Assembly: GCA_037042915.1 (NCBI GenBank)
Contig: CM073199.1
Span: 3,812,946-3,876,945, forward strand
DNA length: 64,000 nt
Reading direction: 5' to 3'
Source of the DNA: Auricularia sp. M13
Lineage: Eukaryota > Basidiomycota > Agaricomycetes > Auriculariales > Auriculariaceae
Part shown: piece by piece, positions 1 to 10,920 of the stretch
Numbering within the stretch: position 1 is the stretch's first letter
Layout of the letters: each line of letters starts with the position of its first letter
The notes under the pieces: generated by a model
What the model saw: the letters and a program-made list of their open reading frames with translations, nothing else
Databases searched by the model: none
What the model was told of the DNA's origin: nothing
Translations under genes and position numbers: made by a program

Positions 1-753
1 GTTTTTCTACCTCTATATATACCCTCCCCGTGTATCCTCTGATTACGTGTTTCTATATGTGAGCCTTACCGACTCAGTGGTGATCGCTTCTCGAAACGGC
101 GCAGTCTTTCCTTCGCCGCGCTTACATGCGACGCTGCGAGATGGTAATTCCTGGGTTCATCATGCCTCAGCCATATGACCTTTCTTCCCCGGGTCCCAGC
201 AGATTCCTAAAGACTTTGAATCACGCATCCTAGCTCTGTTCGTAAGCTTGTATATCTACATCGAATATCAAGGAGTGCGCTTCAAGTTTGTATATCTACA
301 TCGAATATGAACGGATGCGACAGATCATTGAAACGGACAATGGTTAGATTTGTCGTTCGAGACATGTTGGAGTGGCCGTATCAGCCACGCCGATAGCCAC
401 GGGCCTTGGCCTCTGTACCGAATGAGCAGGCTGACAAGCAAAATCAGATGTACTCACCTCTCTCCAGCCTCTCATTCATTTCTGTGTTTGTCTCTCCCGG
501 TTTGCGAGTCATAGAAGCATTGAGTGGAGTGATCGGAATCTACGCAGTTGTGAGCGGCATTGACGAGCGAGGGCAATCGTAACCACGAACAACATGGGGG
601 GCGGGCAATGGCTCGCGCCACTGCTGTCCTTCTCCCGGGCCAGAAGAGTGTTAACCGCATCATCAGAGATCGCCTTTTCCCTCTCGTCTCGACTGAGCTG
701 CTGCCAGTGAGCTTGGGCTAATCCCTGTAATCGTCATCTATTCAGCACAAGGT
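1..753. other. Intergenic, no gene seen
   Basis: No convincing coding frame. The only structure noticed is a short two-copy direct repeat at 244-310. Short ORFs here have no domain signature and start at non-ATG codons or overlap each other. Confidence 0.5.
244..310. repeat. Two-copy direct repeat, 40-bp period
   Basis: The block beginning AAGCTTGTATATCTACATCG at 244 recurs at 284 as AAGTTTGTATATCTACATCG and continues identically for a few more bases. About 27 bp match with one or two differences, at a 40-bp period. No function is evident. Confidence 0.75.
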
Positions 754-1395
754 TCAGAAGCGAGACGAGCCACATACTGAGGGATGAGGCGATTCGCCTC
801 GAGCTGCGAACTGCTGCTGTTGTTGAGGTGGCCCCTGATACTGCTGCTGCTGAATTGGCGGAGCTCCCTGATAGTGCTGCTGCTGAATCGACGGTGCTGC
901 CTGGTACCGCTGCTGCTGAAGCCATGGAGGCATCTGGGACTGATGATAATATTGCGGCGGCACAAGCTGCTGCTGCTGCTGAGACGGCTGCGGGGGCTGC
1001 ACCTGCTGCGGCTGCTCGTAAACTTGCTGTTGCTGCTGCTGAAGTCGCTGCCGCTGCCTTCGGACCATCTCGCCTTGGAGATCACGAAGTTGCTCCTCGT
1101 GCATTTGCAGTTCCCGCCGTTCAGCTGCAAGGGCTGTTTCGTCCCGTTGCTTCCCGCGATGCGCAGCCTGCCAGCGAATCTCAAGCCCATGACGCACTTC
1201 AGCGACTTCCTCGTCCCGCAATTTGGCTTCGAGTGAGCTGATCTCATTCACCCAACTCCGGACGATGCCTTCGCGCGTATTGACTGAGCGCTGCGCATCC
1301 TGAACCGCTGTGCCCGTAGTGCTAATCGCATCATTCAGCCGAATGTCTGTAAGCGACGACAGATTATTGGGGCGACGGCCAGATTGAGACGACAT
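754..1395 (-). CDS. Poly-glutamine coiled-coil protein of unknown function
   Basis: A 213-residue single-exon frame with a true ATG at 1395 and a TGA at 754-756. Residues about 1-50 are polar. Residues about 50-115 are rich in Glu, Arg, Leu and Gln with a heptad-like pattern and probably form a coiled coil. From about residue 115 the protein is low-complexity: runs of 4-7 Gln, and an imperfect repeat of the type YQGAPPIQQQQ present three times. The DNA is a CTG/CAG-type trinucleotide tract on the plus strand. There is no signal peptide or membrane segment. I do not recognise the family; proteins of this build are often transcription co-regulators or RNA-granule components, but nothing here proves that. 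The plus-strand frames over the same region are poly-Ala/poly-Leu shadows of the CAG repeat. Confidence 0.6.
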   Translation of the reverse strand: MSSQSGRRPNNLSSLTDIRLNDAISTTGTAVQDAQRSVNTREGIVRSWVNEISSLEAKLRDEEVAEVRHGLEIRWQAAHRGKQRDETALAAERRELQMHEEQLRDLQGEMVRRQRQRLQQQQQQVYEQPQQVQPPQPSQQQQQLVPPQYYHQSQMPPWLQQQRYQAAPSIQQQHYQGAPPIQQQQYQGPPQQQQQFAARGESPHPSVCGSSRF

Positions 1396-1636
1396 CGCTG
1401 TGACGAAGTGACGAGTGGTGCAGGGAGGGAGGGCGATCGAGTGTGAGCTCCCTGGAAAGTGAGGTATGAGAAACGCATGGCTTTATACCTCTCAGGTCGG
1501 ACCAGTGGATAGAAGCAGTGCAGAGCTGTCTATAGTCGCCGTGGGATACGTAGTTTGTAGCATAATTTAGCCTAGAAGCGTATGAAAAGAGTAGCAGTTT
1601 ATCAAGTTGTCCGCCAGAGACTGCGGGTCGCACCGT
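1396..1636. promoter_or_regulatory. Upstream region of the poly-Gln gene
   Basis: About 240 bp between the poly-Gln gene (minus strand) and the hAT insertion. It presumably holds that gene's promoter. No specific element could be assigned. The transposon has landed about 240 bp upstream of the start codon. Confidence 0.35.
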
Positions 1637-1644
1637 GCCAGTAA
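1637..1644. repeat. Target-site duplication, left copy (GCCAGTAA)
   Basis: The 8-bp GCCAGTAA directly abuts the left end of the hAT element and is repeated exactly at 6468-6475. An 8-bp duplication is the hallmark of hAT transposition. Confidence 0.93.
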
Positions 1645-1667
1645 TAAAGCTCCAACCATTTACATTA
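1645..1667 (+). repeat. hAT left terminal inverted repeat
   Basis: The first 23 bp, starting TAAAGCTCCAACCA, match the reverse complement of the right end (6445-6467) with one mismatch at position 15. Confidence 0.93.
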
Positions 1668-2666
1668 ATTACTCATTTAATGTGATTATATTACATTACC
1701 AATTACAATAAAATTATTCGAAGCCGTAATTTTTGAGTAATAGGTTGTAATTAATTATATCGAGTTCAAGAGGGCATCCGCGCTGCCATCCGGGTCCTTT
1801 CCGGCAATGCAGGAACCGGACCGGGACCGGCAATCCGCGCTGAGCGTCGCGGGACCAGACGGTCCAGACCTGGACTTTTGAGCTCAACCTGCGCCGTCGC
1901 CGCTAGACTGCCCGTGCTCCTCGGAAACCATCTGCCATACCACTGCATAGAATGAGCAGCATGCTTGTGCTCTCCTGGCTCGACACTGGTAGCTGTGCTC
2001 AATGCACTCTGGCTCCTGCTTGGCTTCGGTGCAACGTGGGACGCGCACCAGCACTGTCCAGTAACACAGCAGACGATTTCTACGCTCAGCCTTGCAGGCT
2101 CACAGGACTCTTGACGCTTCTGTGCCCTCTGGCATGCATTTTCTCGTCTAATAACACTGAGGTCAAATAGTCGCTGGTATGTCGTGACCAGCACCGTCCC
2201 GCCCGTTTCTCAACGTGGGGAATTGCCTCACTTGTGCTTAATCTCCAACCATCAACATTGGACACCTCGTTGCTGCGTAGCTCTGGATTTCTGAGCACTG
2301 TGGGTTTGCATGCCGCGTCAATCCGCGCGAACCTCAGTGATGTGCACAAATTTTTGTAGGCTGCTGCTACTTCTCTCTGACATGCCTGAAGAGCTAACGC
2401 GGACATCTGAGGCTCTACCATACTTGTTTATCTATGCCTAGGGACTCTGATGCCTGCCCTGTGTTTCTGACCTCTTATGTCTATCTTCGGCGGACTCCAC
2501 CTTCGCCCATGCCTGCTGTGTGCATTTCGTATCAGTATCTGACTTGGAGACACTGTCATTTGCTCTTGCTCACTGAGTCCATATAATGCCGAGCAAGTGA
2601 TCCTTACTTAGCTTCCGGCGACCTGTTCGCGATCGTTCACTCCCACGCATCCGACCGACGTCCACG
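1668..2666. other. hAT 5' internal non-coding region
   Basis: About 1 kb between the left terminus and the transposase ATG. The first 100 bp are AT-rich and repeat TTACATTA-like words. The rest has no conserved frame and presumably holds the transposase promoter and 5' UTR. A minus-strand frame at 1766-2194 has no recognisable domain. Confidence 0.6.
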
Positions 2667-5600
2667 ATGGCAGACGACACGCTGCCCGCTAAGCTAGCGC
2701 GTCTTCAGATGCTTCTTCACGACCTGCCGCATAGTATCCCAGAAGGCAGCACCTTTTATGGATCATCCGACCTCAAAGTCGGCCCTGTCGAGCGCCAGCA
2801 AAGCGACGGTACTGAGCTAGGAGCCCTCCACAAGCGGCTTGAGATTGTGTTCGGGCCGTACACTTCGCCCGATCCTATTCATTTTTTGGAGCGTGGCGAG
2901 AGCCTTGAGAACGTCGTCAACGTTTTTCAAGATGCGCTCGCCCGAAATCTGAGCGGCGACAAGACTATCCTACATGGCTGGGTGGACAGGCTGAGTACAT
3001 CTGCGCTTGCTGCCTATGCTGCGGCCAACAAGAAGGTGTGCAGTCACTGCATATTCCTAAATTATTTCCTGAAATCGTTGCAGCCGCCCGCAGAACGTCG
3101 CCAGAGCCAGCCGTCGAAGCGTGCCATGCACATGGACATCGATGACGGCGCACAGGATCAGCCTGTTCCCGCCAAGCGCAAGGGCACAGTTACCGAATTC
3201 CTTCAGCCGCAGGCAACCAAGAAAGCAAAGGCGGTGTCAGGAGCGAAGAAGGCCGCTACGTCTGGCGAACTCAGTGAGTGTATCTTGTAGCGACCTTCCC
3301 CAGAACTTACAGCAGAACCTGCAGCGCCAGCAACTGCAAGGTCTGCGCCTGCCGCTCCAAAGGCTGCGCCTGCCGCTTCAAAGACTGTGCCCAAGACCGC
3401 CGCTCAAAAGGCCGGAAAGCGCGACACATCCACAAAGGCACTCCTTGCCAATCCGCCCGACGAGACCGAGCACCACGACGACAGCGATGCCGACTATGCT
3501 CCGCCGCGCAAGCCGCTACCCTCCGACGAAGAGATGAGTGACGACGACGAGCTGATGTTCGATGATCAGACGGTGGGTTTCGTTCTCGCCAAATGATTGA
3601 AACTGAGATGAAGCAAAGGACAAGAGAGTAGATGCGGGGAACGGCAAATCCAAGAGCAATGCCATAGATGTTGACGATGTTTCCGACGGAGAGTCCGCGC
3701 TGAAGGCTGTGAACGCGGCGGAGGAGGCAGCAACTGCGAAGGGGATGCGACGTGGACCGAAGAATACAACGTTGAGGTTCTGGCAGACCCCCATACAGGT
3801 GATCGATAAGGGAGACCTCAAATGGAAGTTCCTCTGCAAGTTCTGCGATTGGTGCGTGTTTTATGCATTGGAATCGGCTGGAGGTACTGATCTGTGATTT
3901 ATTACAGCGAACGAAAGGTCAAGCGCACGCCGCACTGTGCGAAGTTCGAAGACGAGCCCAAGCTTCCCAGCCTAACCAATCTCACGTCGCACACAAACGA
4001 GAAGCACCAAGACCGCAAAGCCAGTGTAATTGACGCTGAACATTCGGCCGGCACTATCGCGCCGCACGGCTACTCGCCCGCTGCAGCTAAGCTCATGGCG
4101 CAGTGGCTGGCCGATGGTGCGCTCAATCCAAAGGTTATCAAAACGTATAAGGGATTCCTGCGTCATTTTGCGGCATGGATCATCGATGAGAACTTGCCAT
4201 TCAACACGGGTGAGAGCTTCTCGCTCAAGAATCTCTTCAAGTACCTCGACGTCCACTACGACCTCCCGTCTGACACAACTGTTCGAAACGAGCTTGCGAG
4301 ACTTTACCGTGACCTGCACGCAGTTGTTGTCAAGGAGCTGACGGTGCGTGGTTGTATATATTTGCATGTTGAGCGCACTGACCAAAGTAGACTGTGACGT
4401 CGCGCATCTCGTATGCGACAGACACATGGACAACGACGCAGAAGATCTTCACCTTCGCTGGAATCATCGCATCGTTCATTGACAATGACTGGACGCTGAT
4501 CGAGCGCGTCGTCGACATGGCCGTTCTGGAAGATAATCAGCATGAAGGTGTCCATGCGGGAGCGGCGTTCGCAGAGTCAGCGGCCGGTCGCGGGGGATTT
4601 AACAAGATGAGTTATTCCTGCTCTTTCTGGTCGCACCTACCTGACGAAAGAAATTACATGCTTGCTCTCACGATGGACAATGCATCGGCCAACGACGTTA
4701 TGGCCCGGACTATCGGTCTCATCATCCTGAAGCGGTACGGCATTCACCTCCACATGGACAACTCCCGCATCCGCTGCCTGCCACATGTTGTCAACATTAT
4801 TGTTCAGAAGATTCTTTCCGCGCTGGACGAAGCCGACGACCCTGATGAGGTTGATTATTACACTGCAGACAAGTCTGCGCCGATACATTATGACCCCGCG
4901 ACAGACGAAGAACAAGTTGAATATGAGCAGGCCGCTGAGGACGAGGAGAAAAGGTTGGCTTCCCAGGAGGCCGCAGCTAAGCGACGTGCAAAGGAGGAAG
5001 CTCCAGACCCAGGAGCCGTCGTCCAACGCGCGGCCCTCCTGCAGATGATTGCATCGCTTCAGCCAAAGGAAGAGACTGTCAACAGTCCAGTGAAGAAGGT
5101 CAGTGCTCATCACCCGGTGTTTCTCGCGGTCTCAGTTTGCTGACGGTCATAAAGCTTCGTCTCATATGCACCAAGATCGTGACAACCCCTCAGCGTCGTG
5201 CCAAGTTCCGGCGTCATGTTGCTGCGTGCTTCCCCACAGATGAAGCACTCCATGGTCTCATGGTCGTTCGCGACGTTGCAACCCGTTGGAACTTCACTCA
5301 CGCGATGCTTCAACGTGCTCTGCGCCTCGACAAGGTAAGTTCTTTTGCTACTATCATATCTTGCTATCTCATCACTGTAGGCAATCGACGCATGGGTTCT
5401 TGAACACCGTGAAGAGCTTGGAAAAAAGATCCAGCTGACTGAGGAAGACTGGGAGATGCTCCGTAACACTGAGGATGTTCTTGGTGTGCGCTCGTCTTCT
5501 CTGTCGCTTCCTACTTCAGGCTAATTTTGGCAGATCTTCCCCGAGGTCACCATGTACATGTCGCAGGCTGGCCAGCCAACCCTTCCATGGGTTCTTCCTA

Positions 5601-6349
5601 TGTACACGCTCATGGAGGCGGAGCTCAAGAAACGGATTGAAAACGAAGATCTCCCTCCAAAATTGCGCGCGGCAGCATCAGAAGGAATGAAAAAGCTCAC
5701 GCAATACTTCAATCTCGCAAAGGCATGCCAATACAATTGGCTAGCCACGAGTGCGTATAAATTCTTGCAATCGTTCATACACTTACCAACTACACGCAGT
5801 GCTGCATCCCGCACTTCGCGGCTGGTGTAACATACATGGGTACGGTGAGAAAGCGCGGACGATGCTTGAGCACAGCTTCCAGTCCTACAGTGCAGAGCAC
5901 GCTGCGAGCGCTCCCAATTCTATGGCGCCTGCTGCACCCGTTCCAAAGCACAGTCTCCTTGACCGTGTTATGGCTGGTGGTGTCGCTCCACCGGTGGAGA
6001 GTGCGCCTTTGGCCCCGTTAGGTGACTCTGAGATAGATCGATACCTGCGAGGCTTCGACAACGGCTTTGCTCTTGCGGATAACGCGCTGACATGGTGGAA
6101 GGTGAGATATGTTACAAACATGCGCTCGGCTCTGACAGTCCGTAGAAAAATGCACGTGACTTGCCTGTCCTTGCGCGTATGGCTCGCGACTTTCTTGCGA
6201 TCCCTGCGTCAAGCGTGTCTGTGGAGCGCCTTTTCTCAGGCTCAGGGGATCTCACGACAAAGAAGCGAGCATCCTTGCAGTCAGCCACTATCAGGGAAAG
6301 CGTTTGCACAAAGAGCTGGATCCGCGAGGGGTTGATGTATCGTCTTTAG
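2667..6349 (+). CDS. hAT-family transposase (BED zinc finger, multi-exon)
   Basis: Cuts and pastes the surrounding element. It starts at the ATG at 2667 (MADDTLPAKLARL) and ends at the TAG at 6347-6349, with about ten or more introns of 40-60 nt. Approximate exons are 2667-3033, 3082-3273, 3314-3570, 3610-3851, 3908-4341, 4391-5098, then smaller ones to 6147-6349. Domain order: a charged Ala/Lys/Pro-rich N-terminus; a BED-type finger spanning the intron near 3852-3907 (CKFC, then LTSHTNEKH); the RNase-H-like core with an Asp in SYATDTWTT (about 4410) and another in LTMDNASAND (about 4665); a CLPHVVN motif (about 4780); an acidic insertion; and the hAT dimerisation region near the C-terminus (SSVSVERLFSGSGDLTTKKR). 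No internal stop needs explaining other than by introns, so the gene may be functional. Exon edges are by eye. Confidence 0.88.
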
Positions 6350-6444
6350 GTGGTCAGCTCATGTGATACGTGATATAATGCATTATAACGTGTTACAATG
6401 AATTACATTACTGAATCCGATTAAATTATTTTTTTCCGTAATGG

Positions 6445-6467
6445 TAATGTAATTGGTTGGAGCTTTA
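6445..6467 (-). repeat. hAT right terminal inverted repeat
   Basis: Reverse-complement partner of 1645-1667, ending GGTTGGAGCTTTA, with 22 of 23 positions identical. Confidence 0.93.
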
Positions 6468-6475
6468 GCCAGTAA
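6468..6475. repeat. Target-site duplication, right copy (GCCAGTAA)
   Basis: Exact copy of 1637-1644, immediately outside the right inverted repeat. Confidence 0.93.
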
Positions 6476-7068
6476 GGAGCGCTAGCGCCGTGTGCAATAG
6501 CAGGAATACAACGGCAAGAGAATCAGTCCAGAGCAATCCTCCCAGCGTATTAACGGTCCTCTTTTTACTTTGTGCGCCCCTTTCAAACGCGCGAGGACGA
6601 CATAGGCTTGCCGCTCGTCCGAACACTACTCGTGACAGTGAAGACGGCGTCGAGCTCCACGTCGGTCCTCTGCGCAGCGCAGAGCTCCTCGCGGAAACAG
6701 CAAAAGCACGTGGAAGCACCGGGATAAGTCGATAGAGCGGCTTGCGTCAGACAAACTGTTTGCTATGCGCGCCGTCAGAGGGAGCGAACGGGTGGCAAAA
6801 TTTGCAACCGGCGTTCCGTTATGTCCGCGCCATATTACTGTGAAATCCATTTGGGTGCCCGTCTGCACCCGACCCAAATAAATATGTTAGTACTGCTGGT
6901 AAGAATTCCAAGGAGTAGAGCGGACTGAGCGCTGTAACCTTTTGAATACTGTTCTGTTCCGGGCCGACGGTTCCGCGGCTTGTCTTCTTACCACCATGAC
7001 CAGATCACGCGTCCAGGGCCCTGCGCGTGCGCCTTATATTCAGAACACGGCTGCGCTGTGGGCGCGCG
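6476..7068. promoter_or_regulatory. Upstream region of GDSL esterase A
   Basis: About 590 bp without a convincing gene. It presumably carries the promoter of the esterase starting at 7069. A TATA-like TTATATT lies at about 7034, some 35 bp before the ATG. Opposing short frames near 6465-6877 have no domain features. Confidence 0.4.
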
Positions 7069-8360
7069 ATGGCCCCACTTCTTCCAGTACTGGCGGCCGT
7101 ATTGCTGGTGGCCGGCGTGCGCGCCGCGACATTTCGCTGGGAGGATGTGCAAGCCGTCTACGCGTTCGGCGACTCGTATACGTTCGTACAGGGAACGCGC
7201 GGGCATGCCAACTTCAGGTGAGTGCAAATTGCGCGCAAATTTAGACCTTCGAGGAACCTGACTTCGAGTTTGTCTACAGCTTCATCGGCGACGCGAATAA
7301 TCTGGCATTCACTCCGCAGCAGCTGCTCACGGATGAGATCGTATTCCGAAACGTACGTGTAAGCTCGAGCCAAAAAAAAATTCCATAATTTGGCTGACGA
7401 TGTGCGTCTTACTACTCAGACGAGTTCAGACGGTGCCAACTGGGTACGCATCTGAATGCACGCGCCGAACTGACGCCAACGCCCGCGCAGCTTGAGTTCC
7501 TAACGGGCTGCTTCTCCGGCCCACCCGCGCGCTGCCGCCGCCAGCTATGGGACTTCGCCTTCGCCGGCGCGGATATCGACGATGCGCTCTTACCGCGGCA
7601 CCACGACTTCACGGTCTCCCTCACGAACCAGGTCGCGCAGTACCTCACCTACGCGCGCGGCGTCCTTCCGCGCACCGACCCGCGCAGGACGATGGTGGCG
7701 TGGTGGATTGGGATCAACGATACGGGCGATACGATTAATCGGGAGGATATTGGTGACTTTGAGGCGTTTTGGGAGAGGGAGATGGATGCGTATTTCGACG
7801 CGGTGGTATGTCGTTCTTCTCTTAATTTATCTTGGGGAAGCGCTTACATGAGGCTGTAGCAACGCGTGCACGACACAGGCCTCGCGCGCGCCCACCTCTT
7901 CGTCAACGTCCCGCCGGGCGAGCGCTCGCCGAGCACGCTCGGCAGCGGCAACGCGACGCGCGTCGCAGTCCACGCGAGCAGGATCGCGGGCTTCAACGCC
8001 GCGCTCGCTAGACGCGTCGCGCTGTTCGAACGCGCGAACCGTCGAAGTGCGCAAGTTATTGCGTTCGACGCGCATGGGTGGTTCAATCATGCGCTGGACG
8101 ATGCCCCGAAGCTTGGATTTACGAATACGACTGGGTATGTATTGCGTGCACATGTTATCGGTTGATATTCTGACCGATTGCTTGTAGGTTCTGTCATTGC
8201 AAGGATCCCGAGGGGTTCTTTTGGTACGGTGCGTTCCCGTCTCCAGAGCGCAATCGTATGCATTATGCTGACGCTGCATGGTGCAGACTCAGGTCATCCA
8301 ACGGAGGCAGTCCATCGGCTCCTCGCACGCGCCGTCGATTCTACGCTTCGCGCTGCGTGA
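7069..8360 (+). CDS. Secreted SGNH/GDSL hydrolase, CE16-type acetylesterase (copy A)
   Basis: Predicted extracellular serine esterase that removes acetyl groups from plant-wall carbohydrate. It starts at 7069 with a signal peptide (MAPLLPVLAAVLLVAGVRA, cleavage about residue 19-20). Early exons by splice signals are 7069-7217, 7280-7352, 7420-7443, 7491-about 7805 and about 7860-8134; two or three short exons follow, to the stop at 8360. Family blocks, all present: block I FGDSYTF (nucleophile Ser); SSDGANW; LWDFAFAGADIDD; block III WWIGIND (Gly and Asn of the oxyanion hole); LFVNVPPGERSP; and block V DSGHPTEAVH (catalytic Asp and His). The length, about 345 residues, fits CE16. Copy B at 11635-12943 is a close paralogue in opposite orientation. 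CE16 is inferred from overall similarity; another GDSL family is possible, but the SGNH fold is secure. Confidence 0.88.
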
Positions 8361-8682
8361 TCTCATGTGAAAAGGCTGTCTTGCGTTTCCGCGCAGTATC
8401 TACAAGCTGTGAATAGGAGTGAGAGACTTGAGCAATTGGCTTTTACTGCTCACATTTGAGCAGTTGCCTCATCATGCAGATGGACCATTTGCGGCGTGTA
8501 TCACTCGCAGAGGACCCAAGAGACAAGTTCTAACTGACTGCTCGATGTTGTCCTCGCACCACCGGTACCAGAGCCTGCGCAAAGCGTAGCCCGTGTTGCA
8601 CCACATCGACGCGGAGCTTGTGGACGGCGGAAACCTGCGCCAGGGAGACTTCGTCGAGTTCTGCACGATTGCACGATGAGGG
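8361..8682. other. Intergenic, no gene seen
   Basis: Downstream of esterase A. No supported feature. It presumably contains the esterase 3' UTR and terminator. Confidence 0.4.
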
Positions 8683-9763
8683 ATGTATGCATCACGGCCG
8701 CCGGAGAGGGAAATGCTCGCGCGCAGCAACGTGCTCCGGAGTCTGAGGTGCAGGGGCGGTGCGGAGCTTCGCCTATTTCTTATCGTGATTGCTTGCACGC
8801 GAATCTTGCCCTCTTCCATTCCCAGTCCAGTCAGCACGATGACAGCACACACGCGCGTGCACGCCCTGCACCTCGGCGGCGAGATGTACAACGCCCCGCT
8901 GCGCGACCACGTCCTCGGCAACGCGCGCATCCTGCGCCTCGCACCGTCGCTGCCCTACCTCGAGCTCGGGCCGTACTACGCGCCTCCGGCCCCGCTCGCC
9001 GACTCCTCGTCCGCGTCTTGGTCAGCACGCCTGCGCAGCTCGTCCATCTCAGACTCGGAATCGTGTGGTTCTCCTGCACCCAATGCGCGCAGCTGGCGCA
9101 CGCGCGGCCGTTTGGCGCGCTCAAGATGCTGATGGTGCCCCACGGAAAGGGCAGCTCTCGACGCGCGATTTGTTCTTCTTGCTCTCGATGATGCCGGCCA
9201 TGGAGGCGCTGTGGGTGTGCACGAAGGATATGTGCGTGTCGGGGTACTGGGACGACGGCCCGCGCGAGTTGGGGCGCTGGTATGTGCGCGACGCATCTGT
9301 GCTCGATGGGCCAGCGTGCAAGCTTCGCTATTATCGATGCGCGTCGCCGTGTGTCGGGTGGGAGCTGCCGGTGGCGGGCTCGCTGGACTCGACGCGCGAC
9401 CTCGAGCTGAAGCTCGGCTGGGCGGTCGACTGCGCACAGGACGCCGCGATCCTCCTACGAATAGCGCCGTGCTTGCGTTCGCTCGTCATCCACATCGACG
9501 ACAGAGTACAGGCGCGGTTTCTCCTCCCCGCGCTCGCGCAGTGCGGGCGATTACGCACGCTCAAGTTGTTCGTGGCGCGGCGCAGCTTCTCGGCCGCCGC
9601 GGCGCTTGCGCTGTTTGGCGCGCTCGCGGAGGCCTGGTGCCGGTCGGTGGCGCTGGAGTTCGACCCCGCGCCCGCGGAGGAGGTTTTGTCTATGTTTACA
9701 AATGGAAAATTGCTGGAGACCTCCGGTGCTGAGGCTGGATATGTGGATGGCGGATTTAGATGA
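8683..9763 (+). pseudogene. Broken LRR/F-box-like protein gene
   Basis: Three plus-strand frames each carry Leu-rich, LRR-like sequence that reads as one protein if joined. Frame 1 (about 8839-9010) has VHALHLGG and ARILRLAPSLPYLEL. A second frame (about 9010-9150) has PAQLVHLRLGIVWF and GALKMLMVPHGKG. A third (about 9155-9763) has LFFLLSMMPAMEALWV, CLRSLVIHIDD and CGRLRTLKLFVARR. The style matches the C-terminal repeat regions of Agaricomycete F-box proteins. No GT-AG intron of normal length bridges the frame changes near 9010-9025 and 9150, so two indels are the simplest reading. An F-box was not found upstream. An intact gene with assembly errors, or with unusual introns, remains possible. 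Confidence 0.45.
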
Positions 9764-10358
9764 TTTGTGTGATGCTGTGCGCCAGTTGTAACGGTATTGT
9801 GCGGCGCACAAGCTGCGGCTTGATCAGGTTTTGCTGGATTCATGACTGCGCGAGACTCGAGATGGATGGTTGTGTCATTGTAAGTGTACGCGAACCAATA
9901 GGCAGGCTGGACAGAAATTGAACGGATAGATGCTGTCCGTGCCCAAGCAGTGTTCAACTCACAAGTTTGGCGTGTCCTTCACAACGCTGCGATGACGTCC
10001 CGGTCATTCGTCGTGAATGTAGCGAACTCGCAGAAGATGAACAAACCGTCGGCAGTCGTCCGAGTTGCACCGCCAAGTCAGCTTCAACTACAATGAACAC
10101 AGCAGCGTGGGGTTGTTCGAAGATCCGTTGTACTGCAAAGGATGGCGGGGCAGCAGAAGACGCACAAAGAACACGTGACGGTTCGCTCTTTTAGCACAGC
10201 CGAGTCATCTCCTACAGAAGGACTTGATACCACGGGGTTCGGAGGGATACAGTAGGTTGTGCTGAAAGCATGTATACAATGGAGAAATAGTAGGCAACAA
10301 CGTTTCCAGCCATATAAAGGCGCGGCTAGCCTTCGCAAAGTTGTAACTTACCCATAAT
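9764..10358. other. Intergenic, no gene seen
   Basis: About 600 bp with only short, featureless frames on both strands. Confidence 0.4.
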
Positions 10359-10592
10359 ATGCCCGAACCTGGAGTCCTTAGTACCGCGGTTGTCTATAAA
10401 ACCATACAATTACCTTGTGAACATGATGGACTTTACGTGACATATGGGGTGCCACACGCGGTGAGTAATCATAATGTGCGGGATTTTCTCGAGCTTATAT
10501 CCATCTTCACTGGGCCCGGCATCGAGTGGTGGTCGAGAGTTGTTAGAGATTATCAGCATGATTTTCTGCAAGAATCCATGAGTATCCATTGA
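10359..10592 (+). CDS. Small hypothetical protein, doubtful
   Basis: A 77-residue frame with a true ATG at 10359 (MPEPGVLSTAVVYKTIQL) and a stop at 10590-10592. Its amino-acid composition is balanced, unlike the Arg/Ala-rich shadow frames elsewhere. There is no signal peptide, membrane segment or recognisable motif. It could be an exon of a decayed gene lying between the two esterase copies. I do not recognise it. Confidence 0.2.
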   Translation: MPEPGVLSTAVVYKTIQLPCEHDGLYVTYGVPHAVSNHNVRDFLELISIFTGPGIEWWSRVVRDYQHDFLQESMSIH

Positions 10593-10920
10593 AGGTGGCA
10601 CAATACAAATTTCGGTGGCACTCTCTCACGCATTACAAATGATATTCCTTCAATAGGTGATCAGTCTGAATGGTGGTGCTGAGATTTGTTGACAACCACC
10701 CTCAAATTATTGTCGTGCATTCTTGCAGAAACTCATGCTAATAATCTCTTACAAATGACAACCACATCACTATCCCGGGTCCAGTGCTTCGCAGGAGGGC
10801 GCAGTCGTCCGGTTCAATGGTCAGATTCGTACATGCGAATCTACTTCTGAATTAAATATCCTAGGCAGGCCTGCGATTGTGCTTGCCTATAAGGTACGAA
10901 CAGCTCTCTTCCTGCCAACC
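10593..10920. other. No gene seen
   Basis: AT-richer stretch containing CACTCTCTCACGC, ACAAATGA and TTATTG-like words. No supported feature. Confidence 0.35.

Larger units (their letters stand above)
1645..6467 (+). mobile_element. Complete hAT-family DNA transposon
   Basis: A 4,823-bp class II element. Its ends are inverted repeats starting TAAAGCTCCAACCA, and outside them lies a perfect 8-bp duplication, GCCAGTAA. Both subterminal regions are AT-rich with repeated TTACATTA/GTAAT-like words (1645-1760 and 6360-6455), as expected for transposase-binding sites. One multi-exon gene on the plus strand (2667-6349) encodes a BED-finger hAT transposase with the C-terminal dimerisation region. About 1 kb of non-coding DNA precedes the gene. 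The exact duplication and unbroken reading frames between plausible introns suggest a recent insertion, possibly still autonomous. Confidence 0.93.

Noticed and set aside
784-1241. Plus-strand poly-Leu and poly-Ala frames
   Set aside because: They are reading-frame shadows of the CAG/CTG tract in the minus-strand poly-Gln gene.
1766-2421. Second gene inside the hAT element on the minus strand
   Set aside because: Two short frames in different registers without motifs; they lie in the transposase upstream region.
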